DNA of 64,000 bases from Mycolicibacterium litorale (GCF_014218295.1 NZ_AP023287.1:992001-1056000); one strand, 5' to 3'. Numbered from the stretch's first letter, positions 46,740 through 56,722 are shown. Translations and numbers: made by a program. Notes: generated by a model from the letters alone, not told the origin.

Positions 46740-46857
46740 CTAACCACCATCACCAACGACAACCCCGAGATAGGAGCCCACGACATGCCCGCACTCACCG
46801 CCTAACCCACCGGATCACGCAGCACTACACCACATCCCGGGACTTGACCGTTGGCCC

Positions 46858-47758
46858 TAGGGATCAGGTTGACCACAGAAGTGGACTCACCATCTCTAGA
46901 ACGCGCTTTGTACTCATTGGTCCGCAAGTGGCCGCGGCGCTGGATCAATGATGGATCCAGGTGTGGGTGCGGTAGCAGATACGGACGGGGGGAGCGTAAG
47001 GCTACCGCCTGTTGCGTTCCTTTTCCGCCCGCGGTGCGTCGTTAGGCACGACGTGGTGGAGGTGGAACCCGACCAGGTGGCCGCCCGCGAATGCGAGGCG
47101 TGCGGTTTGCGGATAGAAGGGGAGCGCCGAGTCACATTTGTAAGAATGTTAAGAGCGGACTTCGTATCGCTATCCCATACGCGACAGCAGTATCAGGCCC
47201 CTGCGCAGGTGGCCGGTGCGCAGTGAGTGGATTCCCAGAAATGCGCGCAGTCCGATTCTTGCCCGGTCGACCTTCACAATCATCAATTCCGGTCGCGGTG
47301 ACGGCTCCGCGCCGCCAACCCGCAAGAGGTGATCGCTGCGCGGGCGCCGCCGGTCTGTCATGTGTAGGGTTGCATCGAGTCGCTGGTCTGCGCTACGCGC
47401 AATAAGCGCGTTGCGCCGGCTGCGGTACCCCGGGGCGATGAGAGATATGGGTAAGGGGCTGGGATGCGTGTGCTGGAAACTGTCACCGTAGGATTCGTCC
47501 ACTCTTTGTTGAGGCCAGCGTGTATGCCCGAAGCCTCGAACAGATCAATGCGGGCCCCTTCAGGTACAGTCACCGAACTCAGGAGTCCTTTACGTTGAAG
47601 ATGTCAACCTGCTTTCGACTTATTCTTTCAGGCGCCAGATTTGGATCAGGCATATTCGGACATAACCGCAACCGACGCATGTGGGCTCGGGTGCATGCGA
47701 AGATCGCGTTGGCGATGCAAGCAAACATCGGGTGGGCCACTTGACCGTAGGAGATTAG
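46858..47758. other. Gene-poor region upstream of the glycosyltransferase operon
   Basis: About 900 bp. Several overlapping frames lack ribosome-binding sites or recognisable domains. A small hairpin ctggatc-aatgatg-gatccag lies at 46940-46960. The region must contain the promoter of the rightward operon that starts at 47759 (gtaggagatt ribosome-binding site). Confidence 0.4.
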
Positions 47759-49042
47759 ATGCACTCACACTCTGAAATCTGCTTTTTCGGGCTGAACTAC
47801 CCCCCAGAACCCACTGGTATCGCGCCGTACACGGGTGCTCTAGCCGTCGAGTTGGCGAAAAAGGGTTACGGCGTGACTGCGCATGTGGCGCAACCGCATT
47901 ACCCCGAATGGTCAATACGCGATGGATTCAAACAGTGGGTGCGTGTGGAGCGCCTCAGCGGTGTTGACGTTCGCCGACGACTGCACTACGTCCCGAAATC
48001 TCCCCGCGGTATTCGGCGCTTAATATCTGAATTGACCTTTGGTTTGCGCCTCGTATTAATAAGATGGGGTAACCCTGATGTCGCCATCGCGGTATCACCG
48101 TCGCTTTTCGCAACCGCCCTGGTGGCGTTGCGACTCCGGCTTAGCCCGCGGCCTCCGCGCCTGGTTGTCTGGGTACAAGACATTTACACACTTGGTCTCG
48201 CGGAGACGGGCGAAGGCAGCCGAGTCGCCCAACGGATAACGCGATGGATTGAAGGAGCAACGGTTCGAGCCGCAGATCAAGTGGTCGTAATCCACCAGCG
48301 CTTTGCGTCCTTCGTCGTCCAAGAACTTCGAGTTGACAAATCCCGAGTATCGGTGGTGCGCAACTGGACACACCTGGCCGAAACGGAACCGGTCGACGCC
48401 GCCGAAGCCAGGGCACTTCTTCGATGGCCCGAGAATGTCGTGCTCGCCGTGCACACGGGGAACATGGGCAGCAAACAGGGCCTCGAAAACATCGTTGAGG
48501 CTGCACGTTTGGCGGATGCGCGGGATCTTGCGGTGCATTTTTTGCTCGTCGGCGATGGAGGCGAACGAACCATGCTGGAGGAGCGTGCTCGCGGTATCTC
48601 AAGGATCACGTTTGTCGACCCGCTCGACGACGACGAATACCGCCTGGCTCTGGGAGCCGCAGATGTGCTCGTCGTCAATGAGAAACCGGGAGTATCGGCG
48701 ATGGCAGTACCAAGCAAGCTCACGTCCTACTTTGACTCGGGCAGACCCGTGGTCGGAGCAACGGACCCAGGTGGCATCACTGCTGCCGAGGTCGAGGCCG
48801 CCGACGCCGGAGTAATCGTCCAGGCAGGGGAGCCCGAGGCGTTGTTGGACGCGATCGTTCAGCTTGCCGCCGATCCGGAAACCGCGGCCCGCTTCGGCTC
48901 GAACGGCCGACGTTACCGAACATCTGTGCTTGATCAAGACACGGCAATCGAGCGCTGGACAAGCGTAATCGAACACGTTTCGGCGTCGGCGGGAGCCCCA
49001 TCCGATAGGAATCAAGCGACCGTGCGGGAGCGTATTATCTGA
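47759..49042 (+). CDS. Glycosyltransferase family 4 protein (WcaI-like)
   Basis: A 427-residue GT-B enzyme. N-terminal CFFGLNYPPEPTGIAPYTGAL is the WcaI-type donor-loop signature; the middle has VVWVQDIYTLGLAETGEGS and VSVVRNWTHL; the C-terminal nucleotide-sugar site is AVHTGNMGSKQGLENIVEAA with FLLVGDGGERTMLEE. WcaI enzymes add sugars to lipid-linked intermediates of colanic-acid-like polymers. The start is ATG 47759 behind taggag. It is the first gene of an operon with four sugar-nucleotide and phosphatase genes. Confidence 0.88.
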   Translation: MHSHSEICFFGLNYPPEPTGIAPYTGALAVELAKKGYGVTAHVAQPHYPEWSIRDGFKQWVRVERLSGVDVRRRLHYVPKSPRGIRRLISELTFGLRLVLIRWGNPDVAIAVSPSLFATALVALRLRLSPRPPRLVVWVQDIYTLGLAETGEGSRVAQRITRWIEGATVRAADQVVVIHQRFASFVVQELRVDKSRVSVVRNWTHLAETEPVDAAEARALLRWPENVVLAVHTGNMGSKQGLENIVEAARLADARDLAVHFLLVGDGGERTMLEERARGISRITFVDPLDDDEYRLALGAADVLVVNEKPGVSAMAVPSKLTSYFDSGRPVVGATDPGGITAAEVEAADAGVIVQAGEPEALLDAIVQLAADPETAARFGSNGRRYRTSVLDQDTAIERWTSVIEHVSASAGAPSDRNQATVRERII

Positions 49043-49171
49043 GGTTGCCAAGCATCCGCGGCACTTGGCTTCGCCTAGATGCGCGCCCGTGCTGCGGCAT
49101 TACAGGAGACGAATGTCGGTCGGCCGCCTAGATTAGTCGTCGATGGACTGAAAACCAGTTGGCGGGGGGAA

Positions 49172-50509
49172 ATGGAAGACGACAAGTTGTATGACGTCGG
49201 GATCGTTGGCCTAGGTTATGTGGGGCTCACGCTTGGGACGGTGCTCGCCGAGGCCGGAAATTCGGTTGTCGGCATCGAGAAGCGCGCCGACGTGGTTGAT
49301 CTCACCAACCGAGGGATACCTCACTTTTCCGAGGCTGGCCTAAGTGATGCCCTCGCCAGAGTTACCACATCTGGCAGGCTGACCGCGGCGCAACAGTTCA
49401 ACAGCAAGGCCGCTTGTAGGACCTACATCATCACCGTAGGAACGCCACTGTCGAGCGACGGCAAGGTCAGACTCGACATGATTGAAGCGGCGACCCGCCA
49501 AGTGGCTGAAAACATGGCTGACGGCGCGCTGGTCATACTTCGCTCCACAGTGCAGGTAGAGACTACTCGGAAGATAGTGGCTCCGATCCTGGCTGCAACG
49601 GGCAAGCGCTTTGACATAGCTATGTGCCCTGAGCGGACACTGGAAGGCCGTGCGCTGCAGGAACTTCGGGAGCTACCTCAGATCATTGGCGCAGAGGATA
49701 CAGCGGGTTCTGACCGTGCCGCAGCTGTGTTTCAGAGGCTCACCAGCTCGATTGTGAAAGTCTCTAGCCCGGAGGCTGCCGAAATCGTCAAACTCGTCGA
49801 CAACACGTTCCGCGACGTCCAGTTTGCATTCGCGAACGAAGTAGCGAGGCTTTGCGAGGCGTTCGGCGTTAATGCGCACGAGGTCATTTCTTCTGGAAAG
49901 CTTGGCTATCCCCGGACAAATGTTGCCCTTCCCGGACTTGTCGGAGGTCCTTGTCTCGAGAAAGACCCGCATATCTTGCTTCAGAGCGCACGGACGCGAG
50001 GACTCCACCTCGAGATTACAGCAGCAGGCCGTTTGGTTAACGAACGCCAGCCAAGCGAGACCGTCGACTTCATCACCGAGGAGATTGCTCGGCGCAGACT
50101 GCCCGCGCCACTCCGCGTGCGTGTAATTGGGATGGCTTTCAAAGGAGTTCCAGCAACCGACGACTTGCGCGGGTCGATGTCAATAAAGGTGCTGGACGCG
50201 TTGAAGAAGGCTCATCCTGAAGCGGAGATTGGGCTGTTTGACCCGGTAATTGCGTCCAGCGTGTTGGCTGACAGTTTTCCTGATGAAAAGATTTTTAGCA
50301 GATTTGGTGAAGCAGTGAGTGGCGCCTCCGTAGTGGTGATCGCAAATAACCACCCGGCTTTTGGGGCGATCTCACCGCGGACGATGAGTGAATTCATTGC
50401 GCCCGGTGGGTTCGTTTTCGACTATTGGAATCACTTCAGTCATTTGCCGACCTCCGAATTAGGAGATTCGTATTTTGCGGTCGGTCATACTGAGTCGGCC
50501 GTTAAGTGA
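49172..50509 (+). CDS. Nucleotide sugar dehydrogenase (UDP-sugar 6-dehydrogenase, WecC-like)
   Basis: A 445-residue UDPG/MGDP dehydrogenase from ATG 49172 behind ggcgggggga. NAD-binding VGIVGLGYVGLTLGTVLAEAG, CPERTLEGRALQELRELPQIIG, KLVDNTFRDVQFAFANEVAR and the catalytic cysteine in LVGGPCLEKDPHILL are all present. The CPERTLEG segment is closer to WecC/WbpA-type (UDP-ManNAc/UDP-GlcNAc dehydrogenases) than to UDP-glucose dehydrogenase. It makes a uronic acid donor for the polymer. It overlaps the next gene by 4 bp (GTGA). Confidence 0.88.
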   Translation: MEDDKLYDVGIVGLGYVGLTLGTVLAEAGNSVVGIEKRADVVDLTNRGIPHFSEAGLSDALARVTTSGRLTAAQQFNSKAACRTYIITVGTPLSSDGKVRLDMIEAATRQVAENMADGALVILRSTVQVETTRKIVAPILAATGKRFDIAMCPERTLEGRALQELRELPQIIGAEDTAGSDRAAAVFQRLTSSIVKVSSPEAAEIVKLVDNTFRDVQFAFANEVARLCEAFGVNAHEVISSGKLGYPRTNVALPGLVGGPCLEKDPHILLQSARTRGLHLEITAAGRLVNERQPSETVDFITEEIARRRLPAPLRVRVIGMAFKGVPATDDLRGSMSIKVLDALKKAHPEAEIGLFDPVIASSVLADSFPDEKIFSRFGEAVSGASVVVIANNHPAFGAISPRTMSEFIAPGGFVFDYWNHFSHLPTSELGDSYFAVGHTESAVK

Positions 50510-51495
50510 GTACACGTGTGGTGGTGACCGGTGGCGGTGGCTTCATCGGCGCGTACCTTGTAAAACGTCTAGTCCGCGACGGTTGGGACGTCGCAGTGGT
50601 AGATACGATGGTTCGCGGCCATGCAAGCCGGTTTGCAGAGGTAGCTGACGACGTCCAGCTATTTACATGCGACGTGCGTGATGAGCAGGCGTTGGAGCAG
50701 GCTTTTGCGGGTGCCGACGTCGTCATGCATCTCGCCGCGATAAACGGGACGGAAAACTTTTACAAACGGCCCGAGTTGGTGCTCGATGTCGGGCTACGTG
50801 GTGCTTTAGCAGTTGTTAATGCGGGCAGGACCGCCGACGTTCCCGACTTAGTGGTCGCGTCAACTGCGGAGGTCTATCAAACACCGGCAGTGGTGCCGAC
50901 ACCGGAGACAGTCTCGCTGACGCTTCCTGACAGTCTCAACCCCCGCTATTCGTATGGCGGTTCAAAAATCGTCAGCGAACTAATTGCTTTTAACTACGCC
51001 CGCGAGCACTATAATCGAGTTCAGGTTTTCCGGCCGCATAACGTGTACGGCCCAGACATGGGCTGGAAGCATGTAATACCTCAGTTTATAACCCGGGCGG
51101 TCCTCGGCAAGGACCGCAAACTAACAGGGCCCACGCCTTTCGAAATCCAAGGCGATGGAAGCGAAACCCGGGCGTTCTGCTACGTCGATGACATCGTTGA
51201 GGGCATCCTTACCATGTACTCATCTGGAGGGCATCGCGAGATCTACCACATCGGTAATGATGAGGAAGTTTCGGTGCTTGACCTTGCGCGCCGAGTGGGT
51301 GAGGCTCTGAATCTGGAGCTTGATATTCAGTCAGGGCAGCCGGCAGTTGGAGGCACTCCACGGCGATGTCCCGACATCTCGAAGATGCGAGGTTTGGGGT
51401 ACCGGCCAAAAGTCGACTTAAACGAAGGTCTTCGGCGGACTATCGATTGGTATGTTGAGCACAGCGGCGACACTGTGACCAACGAGCTTTTATGA
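50506..51495 (+). CDS. NAD-dependent epimerase/dehydratase (extended SDR)
   Basis: A 329-residue extended short-chain epimerase. Glycine motif VVVTGGGGFIGAYLVKRLVRDG, a DxxD-type segment in FTCDVRDEQAL, VVMHLAAINGTENF, catalytic YGGSKIVSELIAFNY (YxxxK) and HNVYGPDMGWKHV. UDP-sugar 4-epimerase/decarboxylase-like. GTG start overlaps the dehydrogenase stop, so it may act on the same uronate pathway. Confidence 0.85.
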   Translation: MSTRVVVTGGGGFIGAYLVKRLVRDGWDVAVVDTMVRGHASRFAEVADDVQLFTCDVRDEQALEQAFAGADVVMHLAAINGTENFYKRPELVLDVGLRGALAVVNAGRTADVPDLVVASTAEVYQTPAVVPTPETVSLTLPDSLNPRYSYGGSKIVSELIAFNYAREHYNRVQVFRPHNVYGPDMGWKHVIPQFITRAVLGKDRKLTGPTPFEIQGDGSETRAFCYVDDIVEGILTMYSSGGHREIYHIGNDEEVSVLDLARRVGEALNLELDIQSGQPAVGGTPRRCPDISKMRGLGYRPKVDLNEGLRRTIDWYVEHSGDTVTNELL

Positions 51496-51537
51496 GCATT
51501 GAAGCGGTATTTCGCATGAGTGTCAGGAGTGCTGGCT

Positions 51538-52476
51538 GTGGATAGAGATTCGCATATCTACGTCGCTGGTCACAGGGGTATGGTGGGCTCGGCGATTACC
51601 CGTCGGCTACGGGATGTCGGGTATAACAACGTCACTACACGGACCCATGCGGAGTTACCGCTCGACGACTCTTCAGCAGTAACGTCGTTCTTCTCGGAGA
51701 CGCGGCCGGAGTTCGTGGTTCTGGCGGCCGCAAAAGTGGGTGGGATTGTAGCCAACGCGACCAAGGGTGCTGACTTTATACGCGAGAATCTTCAAATTCA
51801 AACGAATGTCATCGATGCGGCATACCGTTTCGGAGCTCGACGTCTCCTCTTCCTCGGGAGTAGTTGCATTTATCCAAAGTATGCCGAGCAACCAATTGTG
51901 GAGGAATCCCTGCTTACGGGGCCTCTCGAGGAGACGAACCTGCCGTACGCAGTGGCGAAGATTGCAGGGAAAACGATGTGTGATGCGTACGCCAAACAAT
52001 ATGGTTTCGACGCATTCACAGTGATGCCGTCCAATGTATTTGGCGTCGGAGACAACTTTGATCCTGAGCACTCCCACGTTGTCGCAGGTATGATGCGTAG
52101 GTTCCACGAGGCTAAAATGGATAACCTCGACAAGGTCGTCGTGTGGGGATCGGGAACACCCTCGCGGGAGCTTATCGATGCAGACGATCTCGCCGATGCC
52201 TGCGTATTCCTCTTGGAGAATTACTCCCGTGGTGGGATGATAAATGTCGGTTCAGGGGAGGAAATTACGATCCGTGAGCTTGCTCTACTGATGAAGTCTA
52301 TAGTTGGGTTCGAAGGGGCCGTCGAATTTGATCACACACGACCCGACGGAACCCCACGGAAAATCATGGATAACTCGAAGCTTATGGCCTTAGGCTGGCA
52401 CCCCAAGCTAACCATCGAATCGGGCCTGAAAAAAATGTACGCGTGGTTTGTAGAATCCGCGCAGTTGCGGACATAG
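51538..52476 (+). CDS. fcl: GDP-L-fucose synthase
   Basis: A 312-residue epimerase-reductase from GTG 51538, chosen for caggag at 51525-51530; an earlier GTG (51520) is less likely. Fcl features: IYVAGHRGMVGSAITRRL, FVVLAAAKVGGIVANATK, LFLGSSCIYPKYAEQPI, NLPYAVAKIAGKTMCDAY (catalytic Tyr-Lys) and FDPEHSHVVAGMMRRF. It converts GDP-4-keto-6-deoxymannose to GDP-L-fucose. The partner GDP-mannose 4,6-dehydratase is not in the window. Confidence 0.9.
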   Translation: MDRDSHIYVAGHRGMVGSAITRRLRDVGYNNVTTRTHAELPLDDSSAVTSFFSETRPEFVVLAAAKVGGIVANATKGADFIRENLQIQTNVIDAAYRFGARRLLFLGSSCIYPKYAEQPIVEESLLTGPLEETNLPYAVAKIAGKTMCDAYAKQYGFDAFTVMPSNVFGVGDNFDPEHSHVVAGMMRRFHEAKMDNLDKVVVWGSGTPSRELIDADDLADACVFLLENYSRGGMINVGSGEEITIRELALLMKSIVGFEGAVEFDHTRPDGTPRKIMDNSKLMALGWHPKLTIESGLKKMYAWFVESAQLRT

Positions 52477-52659
52477 GCCTGTGGACGGTGAAGCCGCTCG
52501 TGGGGCGCTGAGCTGAACCTATCTGGCGGCCCGATCGCAGGTCTGAGGCGCACCTACTGCGTTTGCGGCCAAAGGGCGCACGGGTCTCTTGGCGCAGGGC
52601 GAGATACCGCTCCGCACCGGCTACGCAGGGCTTTGGCGAGCGTTTGCGCCCGCGCAATA

Positions 52660-53220
52660 ATGTACGTACGAGGGGTGAAGTTGCAGATCTTATTCGTTTG
52701 TACAGGGAACATCTGTCGGTCGCCTACGGCGGAGCGACTTGCTCTACTGCTAGGTGACCAGCTACAGATCCAAGACTTTTCGAGTTCCAGCGCAGGGACG
52801 CGTGCAATGATTGATCATCCAATCCATCCTGATGCGGCGACCGTCATCGAGGAGATGGGTGGAAGTGCTGCTAACTTCGCAGCCCGACAACTCACACGAC
52901 GAATCGCCTCAAGCGCCGACCTTGTGCTGGCTATGACTTTAGAACACCGGGACGCTGTGCTTGACCGCGCTCCTCAAAAACTCAACCGAACCTTCACTAT
53001 TGCGGAAGCGGCTCGACTCGCTTCGGAGTTTGGTGCCCAGACGGTCGCCGACCTAGCAGTGCTCCGCGGTCAGCTGAAGGCGTCGGAGCTGTTCGACGTC
53101 CCAGACCCCATTGGGCAACCTCGGGAGGTTTTTGCTTCGATTGGCACCCAAATCGCCGACTTGCTTCTACCGATATTGGAGCTTTGTCAGCGTTCCGGTT
53201 CCCTCGGCCGTTTAAGCTGA
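52660..53220 (+). CDS. Low-molecular-weight protein tyrosine phosphatase (Wzb-like)
   Basis: A 186-residue phosphatase. The P-loop LFVCTGNICRSPTAERLA carries the CX5R nucleophile Cys and Arg; the general acid Asp lies in FDVPDPIGQP near the C-terminus. The first catalytic residue is only a few codons in. ATG 52660 (MYVRGVKLQ) or GTG 52675 may start it. It ends the rightward operon and most likely dephosphorylates the BY-kinase at 16706-18091, the usual Wzc/Wzb pairing, though the two are 35 kb apart. Confidence 0.88.
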   Translation: MYVRGVKLQILFVCTGNICRSPTAERLALLLGDQLQIQDFSSSSAGTRAMIDHPIHPDAATVIEEMGGSAANFAARQLTRRIASSADLVLAMTLEHRDAVLDRAPQKLNRTFTIAEAARLASEFGAQTVADLAVLRGQLKASELFDVPDPIGQPREVFASIGTQIADLLLPILELCQRSGSLGRLS

Positions 53221-53455
53221 TGCGCACACGTACCTTGGGCGGAGTTATATGGCGCGTTGTGGCCGGAGCCTTGCTGCGCCATCGCGGATCTCAGGTTGCA
53301 AGAGACGCCCGGGGTGCGGGCCGTGACCGCATTCCCCGGTTGTTACCCGCCCTTGATGGGCAACATTAACAAACCAGAGGTCTGAATCGCGGGGGCAACG
53401 TGGAAGAAGACGGCTGTCAGCTACCGTTACAACATACGAATACCGGAGGGACTAT

Positions 53456-53767
53456 ATGAAAGCTCGTATTGCCGTCGGTGCGGTCACATTCGTGGTTTCG
53501 GTCGGGCTCAGCGCTCCACCTGCATTGGCGCAGCCGACTCAATGGGTAATGCCGGATCTGCGCGGAATGAACCTAGCAGCTGCGCAAAAGGCCTTCTCGT
53601 CAGTGACCGAAGGCGGACCCACGTTGAGGTACGTCAACCTCTCCGGCCCGGGGGAGATAATCAACCTGACAAATTGGACCGTGTGTCGCCAGTCGCCGGC
53701 CCCGGGTGGCCGACTCGCAGCGAAGTCGGTGCCGAACGTGAGGGTCAACCGCCCGAATAACTGTTAA
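53456..53767 (+). CDS. Small secreted PASTA-like protein, paralog 1
   Basis: A 103-residue exported protein: signal peptide MKARIAVGAVTFVVSVGLSA with cleavage after PALAQ, then one PASTA-like domain (WVMPDLRGMNLAAAQKAF, NLTNWTVCRQSPAPGGRLA) with a Cys in the domain and one at the C-terminus. It closely matches the protein at 58476-58790, and the copies share flanking terminator and mmaA sequences. Lower GC than paralog 2. A short hairpin gccact-caa-agtggc at 53793-53807 is the decayed counterpart of the strong terminator after paralog 2. Confidence 0.82.
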   Translation: MKARIAVGAVTFVVSVGLSAPPALAQPTQWVMPDLRGMNLAAAQKAFSSVTEGGPTLRYVNLSGPGEIINLTNWTVCRQSPAPGGRLAAKSVPNVRVNRPNNC

Positions 53768-53835
53768 TCGTTCGCCAGCAACGACAATTCCCGCCACTCA
53801 AAGTGGCAAGGTTTCCGTACAGAAGCAACCTCAGC

Positions 53836-54202
53836 GGTGTTGCCCGGCTTCAGGTAAGTCCCAGCCCTGAGTCGATGCGCTCGTCGACTAAAGAGTACTG
53901 GCGGGCGGTAACGTGCTTCATGTACCGGTTGCAATTCTCCTCGTCTGCCGCCTTGTTACGGCGTCTTTGTGCTCCTCAAGCTGGCTCGTCCGCATGCCCA
54001 GGATCTTGATGTAGTGGTTGCGCGGCGACAGCGCCTCCGGCACCACGAACCCGGCCTTCGCATCGTGGGCGACCATCATTCGTCGACGCGATGTGTTCCT
54101 CAGAAGACCTCGGTAACTATGAAACTCACGAATCGCGTCGCGAAGGCAAGGTTCTTACCGCGGGGCCGCGGAACGTCGGGGTGGAAGCCGGAGCTGCTCG
54201 GG
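53836..54202 (-). pseudogene. mmaA (cyclopropane mycolic acid synthase) pseudogene, 3' part
   Basis: The minus strand corresponds, with many indels, to the C-terminal third of the intact gene at 58857-59756 (matching DNA such as cttcatgtaccggttg and cttgatgtagtggttgcgc). No open frame remains. The DNA matches end at the IS21-like insertion. Confidence 0.8.
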
Positions 54203-54262
54203 TGAGGGCGCTCATTGAAAATCCCAGGGCGCTCGCCAAAATCCCTCACCTGTGAGCAGCGG

Positions 54263-55120
54263 TCAGTGTAGTTGTTGGCGGTTGCCGGTGGTGGTTCGAC
54301 GCAGGGTTTCGGCTGCGGCGTGGTGGTCACGCAGGCGGTAGGACTCGGTGTCGAGGGTAGTGACTACCGAGCGGTGGAGCAGGCGGTCGAGCATGGCGGC
54401 TGCGACGGTGGTGTCTCCGAGGATTTCGCCCCAGGCGCCCACGCCACGGTTGGTGGTGATGACGACGCTGGTTTTCAGATAGCGTTGCGAGACAACCTGA
54501 ACGACGCCGAGGCGACCTCTGCCGGTAATGGTAGATAGCCGAGTTCGTCGATCACCAGCAGTGTCGGGCCGGCGTAAAAGCGCATAGTGGTGGCCCACCT
54601 GCCTTTGATCGCGGCCGGGTGGCAGCGGGCGGCCAGATCCGCGGCGGTGGTGAAGTACGTGCGGTAACCGGCATAGGCGGCTGCTCGGGCCACCCCGACG
54701 CTGAGGTGGGTTTTCACCGGTGCCGGGTGGGCCGATGAGCAGAATGTTGGTCGCTGATTCGAGGCAGCGGCAGGTGCCCAGCTCATCGATGAGCTTGCGG
54801 TCGATCCCGGCGGCGGCATCGACGTCGAAATCATCGAGGGTGGCCGGGGTCGGCAGGCAGGCGAACCGCAGTCTCCCGGCGAGCCGGCGGGCGGTGCTGG
54901 CCTCGACTTCGACGGCCAGCAGCCTTTCCAGGGCGACGGTGAGCGAGAGCCCTTCGGCGCTGGCCTGGTCCAAGACGGCGGGTAGCGCTTCGGCGGCGGC
55001 AGCTAGTTTTAGTTCGGCCAGGTGTGAGCGCAGCTCTTGGTAGCGGCTCGCCGCTGCCGAGGGGGACTCTTCGGCGATGGTCGTGGTGGTGGTCTTCGGG
55101 GTGGGGCCGGTAGGGGTCAT
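54263..55120 (-). pseudogene. istB: IS21 family helper ATPase IstB, frameshifted
   Basis: The N-terminal part reads YQELRSHLAELKLAAAAEAL and up to LLIGPPGTG (Walker A), then the frame shifts: continuity KTHLSVGVARAAAYAGYRTYF through LLVIDELGYLPLP (Walker B) is in another frame, and the C-terminus (SQRYLKTSVVITTNRG, DTESYRLRDHH) returns to the first. Two indels near 54720 and 54500 inactivate it. The start overlaps the istA end. Confidence 0.85.
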
Positions 55121-56470
55121 TGGATGGTCCTTTTCTGGGCGGCCCGCTCGTAGGCGGACAGATCAATGACGGTGGAATCGGTTGACCGAGTGCGGGATTG
55201 GTCGGTAGCCGCAGTGGTGTTGTGCTGTTGAATTTGTAGCGCTGCAGCGGCTTTAGTTGCCGGAACCGGGTGGAATGCGTTCCTTACGGCGGTGCGGGCG
55301 CCCGGTCGCGGCGGTGGCCATCGTGGCGCTGTCCAACGCGATGACATGGCCGCTGTCACGCACCATCACCCCAACCTGTCAGCGGCTATCCGATGCCGGG
55401 CGATCACGATCGCGCTCATGGTGGCGATATCGCAGAACTGGCCGCCGACCGGATGTGACACCACCACCTGCGCCGCGGTCAGTTCCGGGGAACCGAGTAG
55501 CGGTAGCCGCGGTAGGGCACCATAGCCTGACGCGACGCGGTGCGGGTCTCGGCGATGATCACGGGATACGGCACCGCCGGTACCGAAGCCAGCGGCTCCG
55601 TTGTGGCCATCACCGCGACCGAGGAACGGCCGTCGGCGGTGACCCGTCGCCGGGTGTCGCCGCGTACTTGAGCAAAGCGGTCCAGGCTGGCCTGAGCGGC
55701 CTTAACGGTCATGTCGTCGGCAGAGTGCGCTACAAGCGTTGGGCGGCGGTGTGGTTGACCTTCTCCACCACACCTTTGCGGTTGCCGCGCCGGGGCGGGC
55801 AGATGGCCACCGAGATCCCGTAGTGCTTGGCGACCCCGGCAAACGAGGCGGCAACCCGCCCCGATCCTGGATCGCAGACCGTGGCCATCCGGTCAAACCG
55901 CCATGTCCGCGTACACCCGCCTAGTCCATGGATCACGCGGTCGAGGCTGGCGACCAGGTTCGGCTGGTTCTGCGAGGGCTCAAGGGCCGCACGCCACTTG
56001 CCGGAATGAGCCAGTGAGCCCACCAGCAGATGGGCGGTTTCGCCCCACTCCCAGAACTCGGGCGGATCGAACAATTTCAGCCAATCCCACTGGGTTTCAT
56101 CACCAGGCTTGTGCGGAATCACCGCATTCGGGCATCGGTGACCGTCCGGCACGCCTCGCAGACTGGGCGCAGGCTCCGAGCGCGGATGTTGCGGGTCAGG
56201 CTCTGATACGACAGGCCGAACCCGAGCGCCTCGAGCTCGTCGAGCAAGTGCGGGCCCATAGGTGCGGATCCTCGACCAGGCGGGCGGTGACGTAGCCGAC
56301 GAACGGCTCGAACGGGTTAGACCGGAGCGGGCCCGGACACGGGGCTCAGCGTCACCGATGAGGTACTTACGGACCTTTTGCGATCAAAGCCTGTGGCGGG
56401 CGATCGCCGAGATCGACCAACCGCGTTTGCGTAGGGCATGTACTTCCACATCGTCCTCCCATGTGAGCAT
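55117..56470 (-). pseudogene. istA: IS21 family transposase IstA, frameshifted
   Basis: The N-terminal segment near 56470 reads VEVHALRKRGWSISAIARH, the integrase core follows in another frame (PGDETQWDWLKLFDPPEFW, LVGSLAHSGKWR, RFDRMATVCDPGSGRVAASF, KHYGISVAICPPRRGNRKG) and the C-terminus ends STVIDLSAYERAAQKRTIQ in a third. Multiple indels. Confidence 0.85.
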
Positions 56471-56604
56471 GAGAAAGCGGGCCTCCTTCAATGGGGCAAC
56501 TGGCGTCAGACACCAGCAGCTTCGATGGAGGCCCGCCCCTCTCGCGGAGCCACACGAATGGGGAATATCGATGAGCGTCAGTGGGGAAGTCTAGTGAGCG
56601 CGGT

Positions 56605-56722
56605 CACGGGATCGCCATCCGGCCGTCGTCGGGCAGATGTCGAAGCACGCCCCGAGTAGTCGTCGTAGCGGTCGAAGCCGACGCGCTGAAAGGCCTCGAT
56701 CGACACGATCCGATCGCCTCAA
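56605..56722 (-). pseudogene. mmaA pseudogene, middle part (beyond the IS21)
   Basis: DNA matching 59240-59350 of the intact mmaA gene (ccggccgtcgtcgggca, gtcgtcgtagcg, gcctcgatcgacacgat) continues the pseudogene after the IS21 element. The remaining N-terminal half of mmaA is missing; sequence changes at about 56722, just before the PE-PPE gene. Confidence 0.75.

Larger units (their letters stand above)
43743..46849 (+). mobile_element. IS256-family element, copy B, interrupted by IS1380-family element
   Basis: It has the same sequence and orientation as copy A (29222-30638) wherever compared, and is exactly 1417 bp once the 1690 bp of insert plus duplication is removed. Flanking 8-mers tttggccc (43735-43742) and gttggccc (46850-46857) differ at one base. 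The IS1380-family element at 45054-46739 splits the last codons of its transposase. Confidence 0.92.
54203..56580 (-). mobile_element. IS21-family element, decayed
   Basis: About 2.4 kb with istA and istB remnants, leftward. Ends are imperfect inverted repeats: tgagggcgctcattgaaaatccc from 54203 and tgacgctcatcgatattccc from 56580 (reverse complement). It splits the mmaA pseudogene. Both genes are broken, so the element is dead. No target duplication is evident. Confidence 0.8.

Noticed and set aside
29222-46849. Composite transposon formed by the two IS256 copies
   Set aside because: Outer flanks (caacagga and gttggccc) do not match, whereas each copy has its own near-matching pair, so independent insertions fit better.
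46948-47405. Cys-containing frames before the GT4 gene
   Set aside because: Overlapping frames on both strands, none with a ribosome-binding site or conserved-looking core.
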